Positions 49,737 through 60,550 of a stretch of DNA of 64,000 nucleotides are shown here, piece after piece. Location of the stretch: contig ML976764.1 in assembly GCA_010015655.1 (NCBI GenBank), forward strand, positions 94,049 to 158,048. Direction: 5' to 3'. This stretch comes from Bimuria novae-zelandiae CBS 107.79 (Eukaryota; Ascomycota; Dothideomycetes; Pleosporales; Didymosphaeriaceae). How positions within the stretch are numbered: position 1 is the first letter of the stretch; each line of letters begins with the position of its first letter. The position numbers were made by a program, and so were the translations under genes. The notes beneath the pieces are model-generated. The model worked only from the letters and a program-made list of their open reading frames with translations. It searched no databases and was not told the DNA's origin.

Positions 49737-51520
49737 ACGTACTTCATAAGCGAGCGACTCACTCTGCCAAGACCCCACCAAATCTACACTCTATATAATA
49801 GTACAGAACGCGCACAAACAGTTATAAGAAATTATAATAGGCTAATCTACTTAGAATCTACTTCTACTTCTTTTTTACACGTGCGTAAGTTATGCCTAGT
49901 CTTACTATAGCGCCTATAGTATTATTAAGTAGGCTTACCCTTATTAGCGCGTACCCTCTTCTTTACCTTCTTTTTATTATTACGCGCCGTAACGTCGTTT
50001 AGGATAGTTAGTTACTAGCTATTAGTAACTATAAGGACTCCTTCTTACTATAGTTACTTTTTTTATGCAATTTCTATCGCGTAGTAGCCTTATTAGTAGC
50101 TTAAAGCTTAGCGTTATATTTTATTTTTAATACAAAAAAATACGCTATTAGCTTAGCACCTTTTATTAGCTTTTTAATTACTTTAACTATACTTATTAGG
50201 GAACTATTTAGGTGCCTTTAAATCCTTTCTTTTACTAGTATTAATTATAACCCTAATTTTAAGATATTACTTAGTATTTGCGACTACCACGTACTATTAC
50301 GTATAATATAAGGTAAAGGCATACGTAAATAAACGTTAAGCTTTAATGTTATTATTTTTAAGTTAAGGGAAATAAGGCTAGCACCTTAATAGCCTTCTTA
50401 AATATTACTTTAAGTAATTATATCCTTAAAAGTAGTAATAAAGTAAGGTAAGAACTTAATTTTAGTAATATACGTAATATAGTTACGTATTAGATTTTTA
50501 GCTTAGCGCCTATACGCCTTCTTTAATAGTAAGAAACACCCTATATTTAGTAGCTATAAGAGGTGCGACAAATATAGAAGTATATAAAGAGTAATAATTT
50601 TATTATTCTTATAGTATTACTAAAATTTAATCAAGTTATAGCTTTCGTAGCTATTAATAATAAATAGCTAATAACTATTAATAGTACGCTTTTTTATATG
50701 CGCATTAAAGTGCTTTAGCTACTATAAACTAAGCTTATTAATTATTTAGCTATTCTTAAAGACTCTAAAAACCTAGTTGCGAGGTAGATCCTTCTCTTAG
50801 TACTAGATAGAGAGGTAGTACTTACCCTAAAAGATAAGGAAGAGTGGAATTGCCTAGCCTATCGCATTAATACGTTAAATAGCTATTATTTATTATTAGT
50901 TATCTTACTATATACTCTTTAGTCTACCTTAATACTTAAAGTCTATAATAACTACACTTATTAATATTACGCCTATTATAAAGCTAGACTTGTTAAAGTT
51001 ATAGGTATCTTTATCTAGGATGCTATACTTAGCTTTAATATTTACTATAAGTTAGAACTAGCCTTATATAATCTTAGGATCCTTATAAAGGACCTTTTTA
51101 TAGTTATACTTTTAATTAAATTTTTTTTAAGCTCTAGCTAGCGCTTAATAAAGTTTATAGCTTAGTTTTAGCTAACTAGGTCTTAGTAGCGCTTAGCTAG
51201 CAAGGAATTAGCTATATCCTTTATAAAAATAAGCTAGGGCGGAAATTCTCGCGCGTTTAAGTTAAGTATATACTAAATAATAACCTACGTTTTTATTATA
51301 AGTTGCTTTATTAAGTTAGGCGTATAATTATATTAAAAGGTAATTCTAGCACGTTATTAACTAAGTAATTTTTAAAAGATATTATAGATAGCTATAGCGC
51401 GTTATTATAATAAATTTATGTTTTATTTAATAGTCTAAAGCGCGAGCCATAATTAAGCCTCTTTTAATTATAGTAATTAATAAGGTAGTTAAGATATCGC
51501 GTTGTAGGCATGGCAGGTAT
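49737..51520 (-). mobile_element. pogo-like element P3, RIP-degraded, right end unclear
   Basis: The left end ACGTACTTCATAAGCGAGCG is preceded by TA (49735-49736) and resembles the 39262 element's end. The minus-strand remnant is homologous to the 39262-41096 transposase over 50480-51350 and probably starts at an ATG near 51510. I could not find the right inverted repeat, so the end coordinate is approximate. Confidence 0.65.
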
Positions 51521-52322
51521 AATTATCTATAAAAAAGATATAGTAGCGCGCGCTGCTAAGGCTCTTTTAAGAGAACTTACCTAAGAGGTTAGTATAGATA
51601 ACTTTTAAGGGCTTTATAGGTTATGCACGAGCTACTACATCGTAGACTAGTTAGTAGTGCTTTAATTTTAAGATAATACATACCTTACACTAAAAACCTT
51701 TTAGTATAGTAGGTATAATGTCGCTATTATAGTATAGGCGGGCTAGGTTACGTATTAGACGGTGTCTAATAGCGTAGTAGAACTTATTATAAAACGTAAA
51801 GTAAGCTACTAGTTTAGTAATAAATAGCGTGTTAATATTTATCTTATTAAGGTCCTTAGTAAGAATAGTTTACTAAAATGCGCTTTTTAATAAAACTACT
51901 AGTAGTAATTTAAGCGTAATTAGCCCCGCTGTAGGTATAATAAGTAGTAGGTTAGTTTAGATCTATATTATACTATTAATATAACAGGCCTACAAGACCT
52001 ACTTACCTTTATAAGTTAAGTATAGGTTATTTTTAATAGCGCTTATCTTATAGCAGTTATAGACGTACGCCTATAAAAATAGGTAAATTTAGTAAAATTT
52101 ACTAGAGTAGAGCGCGTTAGTTAGTTCTATAATTTTTATAAAGCTATTAGGTAGTTAATAATATAAATAAACTATTCTAACGCTATAAATAAGTAGCTTA
52201 AGTCTACTAGTAATTATAATTACCCCGCGTCCTAGTAAAAGCGTTAAAAAATTATTAATATAACTAGACATATATCTTAAAGCGCTAGTATTAAATAGCT
52301 AAGAAATAAGAATATTAGAGGG

Positions 52323-53428
52323 TTAGTAAATATAAATAGCGTAGGTACTTACGTTATTATTAGCATAGGCGCGCTTACTATCTATATTTACTACTATCCT
52401 TAATAGCTTTAGTAAGGGGGGAGGTGTAATTAAGTTAATAACTAAGCATATAGTAAAAGTATATATTTTATTACTACTATCTTTTAAGTTGCTAGCGGAT
52501 TTAATAGCCTTAGCTAAAATACCTTTCTGTCGTTTGCCATTACGGCCACTACCAGTGGGGCCGCCAGATGTCTTGCTTTTCGGCGGGGTGATCTTCTTCT
52601 GCTGTTGCTCCTTGTACTTGCGGAGCCTCTCGCAGTTGGTATACACATGGCCGACGAACGTGAGCTCGTGTTTCCGGCACCAGGTGCACTCGTTGGTCGC
52701 GGCGGCGGCCAGTTTGCCAGCCTTACCACTATAGACGCTTTAGGCGGCGGTCTAACGCGCAGCGTACGCCGTTAATAAGTTAATAGTATTTAGACTATAT
52801 TTCTTACTAATATCTAGTATCTTAGGTTTAATATCCTAGAACGCAGTAAGTTAGTAGGTAAATAGGTTATTAATTATATTATTTATCGTGTCTAGTAGGG
52901 TAGCTAGAAAGAATAAGCCCTTAATATTATTATTATTAAATATAGCTTACATAAAGATAGCTATAGACTATATAGATAAGGCGCAACGCTTCTAGATCTA
53001 TATCTAGTAGTTATACAACTTATTAAGGTAGAGGCGAAGGTCATTACTATTCTTATACTATAGGTTAGTTAACGTGTAAAATAGTAAGATAGATAATTAG
53101 CTAGTATTATAATTAAACTAGCTAGTAAAATAGTCCTAAGCCGCGGGTAACGTCTTATAGTTAGTAACTTACTATATAAAGTTATTATAGACTAAGAAAA
53201 GTATTATAACTAATATTTTTATATTTTTAGCGTTTTAAGCGTTAATAGTAATAGTATCTACGCTATTAGCTAGTATAGCTAGTTATAGCTTCTTTTTAGA
53301 GATAACTAGCTATAGCCTTGCATATTAGAAGGCGATAGTCTAGGCTAACTAGTATTTTAAAAAGTTCTCGCTACGGGATCTAAGCTTAGGTAGGGACCCT
53401 AGGTCTAGTTTGAACTGGAAGGATGACA
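52323..53428 (-). pseudogene. C2 gag remnant with zinc knuckle
   Basis: The minus frame starts MSSFQFKLDLGSLPKLRSRS at 53428, is lost in stops from ~53350, and reappears as a clean block at 52480-52730: NECTWCRKHELTFVGHVYTNC, with spacing CX2CX9HX4C, followed by a Lys/Gln-rich linker. Copia Gag proteins carry one such knuckle. Confidence 0.72.
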
Positions 53429-53730
53429 TAGTCGATAGTTAGTAAGGTCCTTGATAAAGACCAAGGTGAGAGGAAATCTGTATGTAGTTGGAACCGCTGA
53501 GGGTAGCGAAAGCAGCAGGTGATTGCTCAGGCGTCGTCAGTCGGTGACGCAGCGGGTAGCTGGGCGACAGGCGTCGCAGCAGATGTGTAGCAAACCGTAA
53601 ACAGTGCAGTGGGCAGCCGGTAACGCAGTGGGTCAGCTAGGCGGCAGGCGTTGCAGCTGTATAGCGGGCTAGTTAGGTATAGCGTAAAGGGTATGCTCAA
53701 TAAAGGCAGCGGAGCGCCGGGCTCATAACC

Positions 53731-53837
53731 TGTTAAAACTGAAGTTGAGTGTAAGAGTTATCAGCTATGTAGGCGAAGAAGTCGCCTATATAGGCTAGCG
53801 TGCTCCTTCCGTATGCCGGGAAGCACCTGCTTCAACA
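53731..53837 (-). repeat. C2 LTR (107 bp)
   Basis: TGTTAAAACTGAAG...GCTTCAACA. Same length as, and differing by five transitions from, the solo LTR at 55899-58104 (after removing its inserted transposon). The next bases, gaaag, begin the host gene. Confidence 0.88.
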
Positions 53838-55958
53838 GAAAGTGCCTTGAGAGCGTTGCTTTGATTGTGTTGCTCGTAGGTTGGAGCGCCGTCGTTTGTG
53901 TTCATGGCCCTTGCTGCATGCTGTTCTTTCAGGTCTAAGTTTCGATGGGAGCGTAAGTCAGCGTGTTCGAGATTCATCTCAATCTGGGCGACGACCTGAT
54001 CGAAATCGACACGTTCTCCAACATGCTGGTAAGCGGGCTGGGTATCGATGGAGATACTGTTGGATAGAACAAAGAATGAACCGTCGCGGATTTTCCCCCT
54101 CAGGATGTTCCAGCGAGCGCGTGCGGGGTTCCTCTCCAGACTTGGTTGGAACACCGAGTGTCGCGCAAGCTTGATGTAGAAGCCCTCCAAGCGTTTAGCC
54201 ATGCGTTTTAATACCTGCATGAGGAACGCAGCGAGGGCAGCGATGCGTTGGCTCTCCGAAGTAGCATCAAGCTCCATGATAGTACCGAAAGCATCCACGC
54301 CGGTACAGGCTTCATCGCGAATAGCTTCCAGAAACTCCATGTCATACTTCACCGAGCGCTGAGCATATGTAATAATGCCCTTCTCATGTTGCCGCGCAGA
54401 TTCGCAGTTGCATGTGAATTGTCCAATCTCTGAGATCTCATTAGACGCCCTGACGGCGTCACCGGAGCCTTTGGTTCGAGCAACCATGCCAAGTACGTCG
54501 GGAAGCTTTGACAGTGTTGCTGAAGAGGCGGCATTCGCGAACGCGAACGATATCTTGAGATACATCTCTTGTAGTTTAGGCCCAAACAATGCAGAAAAGG
54601 CGCCCTGGAGCGGTCGGGACTGGTAATGATAGAAGCGTCGAACCCCGCCCATATTGAAGAGATCGCCTTGGAACCAAACAATACTCGATTCCATGATCAT
54701 ACCGACTTCGAAATGTGAGGCCACGACCTGCTCGGTGGCGACTTGCAGGAAACTGCTCCAAAGATCGTAAAGCGTACCGATTTGTTCCGAGGTATAGGTA
54801 GGTTTTGGAGACAATTCTCCAATGTAGTACTTGGTCAGAAGGGATGACACTTCGAGATTATTAGTGTGCGCAAGGAGATCGAAAGACTTGGAGCAGTCAA
54901 CACCAGCTGTGGATTTGATGATATTAGTGCCTTTGCTCGTCAGCATTATCCTCTTGGATAAGATTATCAAGATTCGGCAGCTTACCTCCTGGATGCATAG
55001 GACAGAAATCGGTCACATCGTAGACTTTACCGTGCACGCCGATCCAGGCATGAGAGTCTGATTTGTGTTCAGTGTGAAGAGCAAGCTGAGAGAGTGGTAT
55101 GGTAGGTCTGTTGCATGGTAGAGGCTTCGGAGTCATGAAAACATCGAGCATGAATCTTCGTTCGGCAAAGGCGGTATTGAGGATGGACTCCACGGTCTCC
55201 ATTGTGGGTGAGCGATGATTGCAGAGAGCTTTGCGGATGCCGGACATGACAGAATCGAAGACGCCAACCGATCCGCAAACGTAGAGATATCCACCAACGC
55301 CACCCTGCTTCTTACTCATGACCTACAAAAACGGTCCAATTAGTACATTGAATGGAGCTTTGAGTAGCCGCAAGCTTACCAAATCGCAGATCGATTGCCC
55401 CTGCTCTACAATGAGACCATCGATATAGCGTGGGGGAATTTCCTTTTCCACAGGATCCAAGGAAACTGAATCGTAGACCAAGCCTCTTGAATCGCGAGAG
55501 AATGCGGTGTGGACTTCCAATGATCCTTCGTTCACATATTGGCAGAGCTCCGACTCGTAACAGAGCTTGTCACGAGACTGCACTCCCAGGTAAAGTGTTG
55601 TCTTGCCCCAGGTTCGTCCGCAGCGGGCTTGCCAGAAGCTGAGAAATGGCGCAATGCCACTGCCTCCAGCGAAGAGCGCTATAGGCGAAGTGTCGTCGAA
55701 TGGAAGCTGGAATGCAAAGGGTCGAGAGACGCCTATCGACAGTTCCTCGTTGTCAACAACATCAAGCTCGTCTCCCACGGGTGGATTGAGGAAGCCACTG
55801 CTAACTCCGTGTCGCACAACTTTAGCATTTCCAGCGAAGGTTAAGCACAGTTCGAAGTTTGAGCGTGAGATGGTGAGGTCGACCGTACCTGATCTTGTTG
55901 TTGGAACTGAAGTTGAGTGTAAGAGTTATCAACTATGTAGGCGGAGAAGCCGCCTATA

Positions 55959-58055
55959 CAGTAACCGTGCACGCCGTGCACACCTTCGGGCCGTGCACAC
56001 CCTCACCAAAAATCTACTATACTCCTCAACCACATAACTTAACACCACAATGCCGTTAGAAGAAGCGCTTAAAGAGGTAAATACAGTAGATATAGAAGGT
56101 AAACTTTTATACTAGGTAATTATAAAAAAATATAATATGTGCTGCATAACTTTGTTATAATATTACTAATGCGTTATCGCGTCGCGTGCTAACGCTAATT
56201 AATAACTACTTAAACTCTACTCTACACAAGAGCAAGAGCTTTATAAGTTTATAGTTAAGCTTACTAAGCAAGGCCTACCTCCTATAAGGCAGATAGTACA
56301 AAATATAGCTTCTGAATTAGCTACAGAGAGGGTCTCCGACTCGTGGGTTACTTGCTTTCTTGACCGTCACCGCGACCAGCTCCTATATAAATGGGCTAAC
56401 GCTATTAATGCGCAGCGCCTCCACGCCAATAGTAGCGAGAAGTACATACAATACTTTAAGCTTGTGCACTCTAAGATCACCGAATACTTAATTAAGCCAC
56501 GGCACACATACAATATAGATAAGAAGGGCTTTACGATTAGAGTACTTAATAGGCGCACTAAACGAGTGTTTAGTAGGGCTTTTGTGGAGTCAAAAACAAG
56601 GCGCCAGCCTATGCAAGACGGCAATAGGCAGTGGGTGTCAATACTCGCAAGCGTCTACGCTGATGGTTCGGCACTGCCTCCAGGCGTTATCTATCCAGGC
56701 GCTCCCAACGAGATACAATCGTCCTGGGTGGAGGATATAGACGCAGAAAAGCACTTAGTGTTTGTTACTATAACGCCCTTAGGCTAGACAAACGACGAGG
56801 TTGGCCTTACGTGGCTAGAACAGGTCTTTAATTACTACACTTAAGAGAAGGCACGTAGAAGTTAGCAACTACTTATAGTAGACAGCCACGGCTCGCATAT
56901 AACCTGGTCCTTCATTAAGTACTGCGATAGGAATAGGATACTACTACTAGTGTTCCCTCCTTACAGTACCCACACGCTGCAGCCGCTCGATGTAGCACTC
57001 TTCTCACCTCTGGGTACAAGCTACACAAACTAGCTCACTGAACACCTTCACAGTACTTAAGGCCTAGTAGGTGTGAAGAAGCGCGACTTCTTCCGCCTAT
57101 TTTATAAGTCTTAGACAAGAACCTTTACCCTAAGCCTTATCCTTAAGGCCTTTAAAGTCACGGGCCTATCGCCACCAAACGTAGCTATAATTATTAATAG
57201 ATTCTAGAATAAGCGCAGGCAGCTGCCTCGTACACCTTTACTAATTATAGCAGATAACTAGAAGTAAGCTATCCAAATACTAGCCTAGGTGGTGGAGAAT
57301 CAGGACGCAGAGGAGGTGTAGCAGTTAAGGCGTACTATCTCCCATCTCTCTACCCATACACAGCTTATACAGCTTAAAAACGAAGGCCTACGCAACGTAA
57401 TTAAAAAGCTTAAGCTTTTTAAAAATAAGTAAAAGAGGCTTGACCTATAGCATTATAAGGAGTTTTATAGTATAGCTATTCTTTAGTCCTCTCGTAAGAT
57501 CCGCCAAGCTAAGGAGCGCTACGAGGCTAATAAGAAGTAAAATCTATAAAAGAAAGTAGATAAAGCTTATTAAAAGGAGCTAAAAGCCTAGAAGAAGCTT
57601 TAAAATAAGCAGGATAAGTAATAGAGGCGTGTAAAACAAGAGAGGGTAAGGGAAGAGAAAGTAAGGAAAAAGGCTACTAATAACGCTAAAAAGTAATAGA
57701 AGAAATAAGAGCGCGATACTGCTAAATCTATATAAATACCTAAAATAGGTAAGCGTAAGGCCTTAAGTAAGCCTTCTATAAAGCCTATAGCTAAAAAACA
57801 GCGTGCGCGTAGTGCTGCTTACGTTATTATTAAGGCGTCGCCGTCGCTAGCACCTCTACTAGTTACCACGCGCAGCGGCCGCAAAATAAAGCTAAATAAA
57901 AAATAGGAGCAGGGCAAGCACTATAGAACTTAGTAGACTATTATAATAAAAATTCTCGCGATAATAGCTATTATACGTAGCTTTATAGCCTTATTTTTGA
58001 GATGTGTAGCAGGTCGCCAAGGCGTGCATGGTGTGCACGGCGTGCACGGTCACTG
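55959..58055 (+). mobile_element. pogo-like transposon P4 (2097 bp) inside the solo LTR
   Basis: Inverted repeats CAGTAACCGTGCACGCCGTG and, at the other end, CAGTGACCGTGCACGCCGTG (26-27 bp, one mismatch), then further gtgcac words. TA duplication at 55957-55958 and 58056-58057. The LTR sequence rejoins exactly as gcctatataggc, as in the intact C2 LTR. It encodes a damaged transposase on the plus strand. Confidence 0.93.
56050..57930 (+). pseudogene. P4 transposase remnant
   Basis: ATG 56050 (MPLEEALKEVNTVDIEGK), then HTH/CENP-B-like DSWVTCFLDRHRDQL, YNIDKKGFTIRV (56509-56545; family pattern IDEKG, here Lys replaces Glu), LLIVDSHGSH, VFPPYSTHTLQPLDVALFSP, and a Lys-rich C-terminus to about 57930. 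TAG/TAA codons at many points (for example 56115 and 56785). The longest clean block is 56464-56784. Catalytic Asp residues mostly remain. Confidence 0.82.
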
Positions 58056-59700
58056 TATAGGCTAGCGTGCTCCTTCCGTATGCCGGGAAGCACCTGCTTC
58101 AACACTTGTCAGCGCAACGCCTTTCGAACAACAAAAGAACCTTACTAGGTAAAAGCTCATCGGAATATGAAGAGATACTATAGGTTCTCGGTACCTCAAC
58201 AGGAATCAAGTCTGTCAACCATGAAAGACCCCCGGACAGATCGAAAGCCTGGTCCCATATGCGAGAAGGGGTGTCTTGGACTGCAGCCTGAAGCAAGTCG
58301 CCTAGGGAGGCCCGCACTGGCCACTCATTCGTTGTGAGCACTTAAAGTACCGTATTCGACGATGCCCTGAGCATTGTATGTAGCTTCGTTGCAAGCTCCT
58401 TGTCAGTTGCCCGGTGACCCTACGGTCCACCGTGCACCTGCTTAGTCATCGATTCTCTGTTCGTGTACTATAGATAGCTAGTCTCAGCACACACACAATA
58501 CAATCGACTTTTCTGTCCACTTTTGAGCCCCACTCATCTGTCACTCCTGAGTCATTGGGGCCAAATGACCCTTCCGCAGCACGTCGATGACTGTGAGCCG
58601 AGATCTTCCAGTGCTGGTCACACTGGCTACATGGTCAGCATAACGAGACCAGCCCCTATCAAAGGCTACTTGGTCTTCAAGCATGGCATCGAGGCCGAGA
58701 GCAGCTGCGACCTTAGCACACTCGGTCCATGAATTCATGGGCATGACTGCAAGTCGATCACCAGGTTGGAAGGTGATGCCCGCCTCTTGGACATCGAGCG
58801 TGATCATGGCAATAGACCTTGAATGATCCGAATCGACACAATTTCGACTCAGGATCTTCCCACGATAGCGGCACTCTTCGAAAGTTCCACGCATCTCGTG
58901 CGGCTCGATGTCACGATTACCTCGGAAGGGTTCCAGTCGCTCTTTCATGGAAGCTGAGAATTCCTCATGAGTCTGTTCCCAAGGCCTCAGACCGTTTGTA
59001 GCTCCAGAAGCGCCGTTGGTCTCGGTGCGGCCTGTGTTCCCAGCGCATTCAAGGAGACCGAAGACCTTGTACCGGTGGACACCCATGAAGCCTCGCTCGC
59101 CTGTGTAAGCTTCAACAACCCCATCGAGCACGCCCATAAGTCTCGTACCACCGAAGGCCTTGACATATTCCGGAATGCTATAGTGATACTCGATGGCAGC
59201 GATGAACGCGCGAAGGTTTGAAGGAAGCCACGCACGTAGGTGGACTCCCTCAGCACCAAGGAAAGAGTCGTACTTCTTCCGCCCAAGGAATGCATCCATA
59301 ACGAGATACCTGAGAAACGTTAGATGAGCAAATGGACGAAAAAGAGCAGTGTCTTACGGAGGGAACTGGAGACCGGATGTGGCGGGGCATCGCTTGGACA
59401 GAGGCGCAGAGAACTTGGCCCATCGCACCCATTCTGCAGGCGACACGTAGTTTTCACCCGATCCGCCTATTGAGATTGTATGAAAAGCGTGAGGCATGCG
59501 TTCAAGAATCTCCTTCAGGCGGATGAGCTCCTGTAAGAGGCCTTCGTTGTTCCGGTTCATTACATGCTCTTGGCACGCGGCGATGGCATTAGGGCCGTGT
59601 TGGAAGCTCGCAGATGTGTCTGCGCACCCTTTCAGAAAGGCTCGTTCAGCACTATCCCCGAACATGCCCCACCGCAGCCTCTGCGTGGCATTAGCTATGT

Positions 59701-59740
59701 CTACAAGTAACGAATTGTACCTACAAGTAACGAATTGTAC
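59701..59740 (+). repeat. perfect tandem duplication 2 x 20 bp
   Basis: ctacaagtaacgaattgtac occurs twice back to back inside the 64-nt intron 2 (59681-59744) of the haem-reductase gene. Deleting one unit would give a 44-nt intron. Confidence 0.97.
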
Positions 59741-60315
59741 CTACGGTGTTGTTGAACCGGCCAACGTAGGGATAGTCAGACAGAGGATCAATGTAATCAA
59801 CGTTGTAGGACGCTAGTTGTCGATGGTCAGTCAGCTTGAACCGTGCCAATGATAGCCAGGATATACGTGCACTGGTCGAAGAAGGTAAGATGAGGGATGG
59901 ACCGGCCCATACGGATACATATCTGAACGTAGGGTAATCCGATACTACGTGGAATGCCTTTGACTTCGTCGCCCAAGTCATCGCTCATCGGCACGCCATC
60001 TAGTCGGAGAGGTTTGGCGGAGACGTTGATGCCTTCATTGCCGTCGTGCCTCTCTTCGTATCGATAGATTGAGCAGAGCATTCCTAACGCAACGAGCGCG
60101 GCCCACAAGGCTTTGTCAGGAATGACATCTCTACTACCCTCCACGATTGGCAGTGCGGCCACTGATTCTCGCACACGGCCGCGCGCGATGCAGCCCGGCA
60201 TCCTCTCGCAGAGGTCTACCCACACTCTCCCTGGTGAGTTGCGCAGGGCGCCGGGCGCTTCGCTGGTATCCGGAGGTTGAAAGCCGTATTCCACACTGAG
60301 ATAGCCATCCCGCTA

Positions 60316-60550
60316 GCCCGTGCTCGGTCCTACCCCTTCAGCTCGCAAAATGACCTGCTGTCACGGTTTATGGCTCTTACCCTATGAGATGGGTACTCCT
60401 ACCCTCGCTTGATTGCTACTCACCTTTCTGAGAGTACTACACCTATCTGGGACTAGCATTGTTTGTGCCTGGGCACATATACCTTCTGTAGCTCCTAGAT
60501 AGTACAACCTCAGTTCAATCCTTCAATCTTTTCCACTGCATACTGTCCAC
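60316..60550. other. gap upstream of the haem-reductase gene
   Basis: 235 bp between the first recognisable codon of the fusion gene and the tail of the remnant upstream. It would hold the promoter and any first exon; I cannot identify a start codon in it. Confidence 0.4.

Larger units (their letters stand above)
51530..53837 (-). mobile_element. Copia-type element C2, 5' part (LTR, leader, gag)
   Basis: Minus-strand element. Its 5' LTR is 53731-53837 (107 bp), the primer site is 53711-53730 (GGTTATGAGCCCGGCGCTCC in element sense), and the gag ATG is at 53428 (MSSFQFKLDLGSLPKLRSRS). A zinc knuckle with CTWC...HVYTNC is at ~52634-52690. The rest of pol and the other LTR are not found, so it looks truncated near P3. 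It abuts the 3' end of the broken haem-reductase gene. The LTR and leader are not RIP-mutated; the interior is. Confidence 0.8.
55899..58104. mobile_element. solo Copia-family LTR carrying a pogo-like insertion, inside an intron
   Basis: TGTTGGAACTGAAG...GCTTCAACA, target duplication CTTGT at 55894-55898 and 58105-58109. Without the inserted transposon it is 107 bp and matches the C2 LTR at all but five positions. It lies in intron 5 of the haem-reductase gene (intron 55889-58145), which would be 46 nt without it. Confidence 0.93.
53838..60312 (-). pseudogene. IDO/PrnB-like haem domain fused to FAD/NAD(P)H reductase and cytochrome b5 domain, broken
   Basis: Proposed exons (minus): ~59871..60312, 59745..59812, 59358..59680, ~58545..59309, 58146..58398, 55380..55888, 54986..55322, 53838..54930. 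Domain order over ~1260 codons: an IDO-superfamily haem part similar to PrnB (GLPYVQICIRMGRSIPHLTF, then AYTGERGFMGVHRYKVFG with the likely haem His); a reductase part of cytochrome P450 reductase type (QPGDRLAVMP, RTYSISSY, LFAGGSGIAPFLSFW, YLYVCGSVGVFDSV) without a flavodoxin/FMN domain; cytochrome b5 (WIGVHGKVYDV...HPGG, second His in LLAHTNN); and a ~330-residue helical tail. Damage: TAA at 58342-58344, unclear junctions at 59813-59870 and 58399-58544, no ATG (frame opens after TAG 60313-60315), a 2.2-kb transposon in intron 5, and a C2 LTR at the 3' end. I infer a haem oxygenase with built-in electron supply, now inactive. Confidence 0.78.

Noticed and set aside
18954..53400. Possible centromere or AT-isochore with hidden cellular genes
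   Set aside because: Every recognisable peptide trace in it belongs to Gypsy, Copia or pogo proteins. No cellular gene fragment was found. Centromere identity cannot be judged from sequence.
53795..53837. C-terminal extension VEAGASRHTEGAR of the fusion gene
   Set aside because: It is encoded by the C2 LTR, not by native gene sequence.
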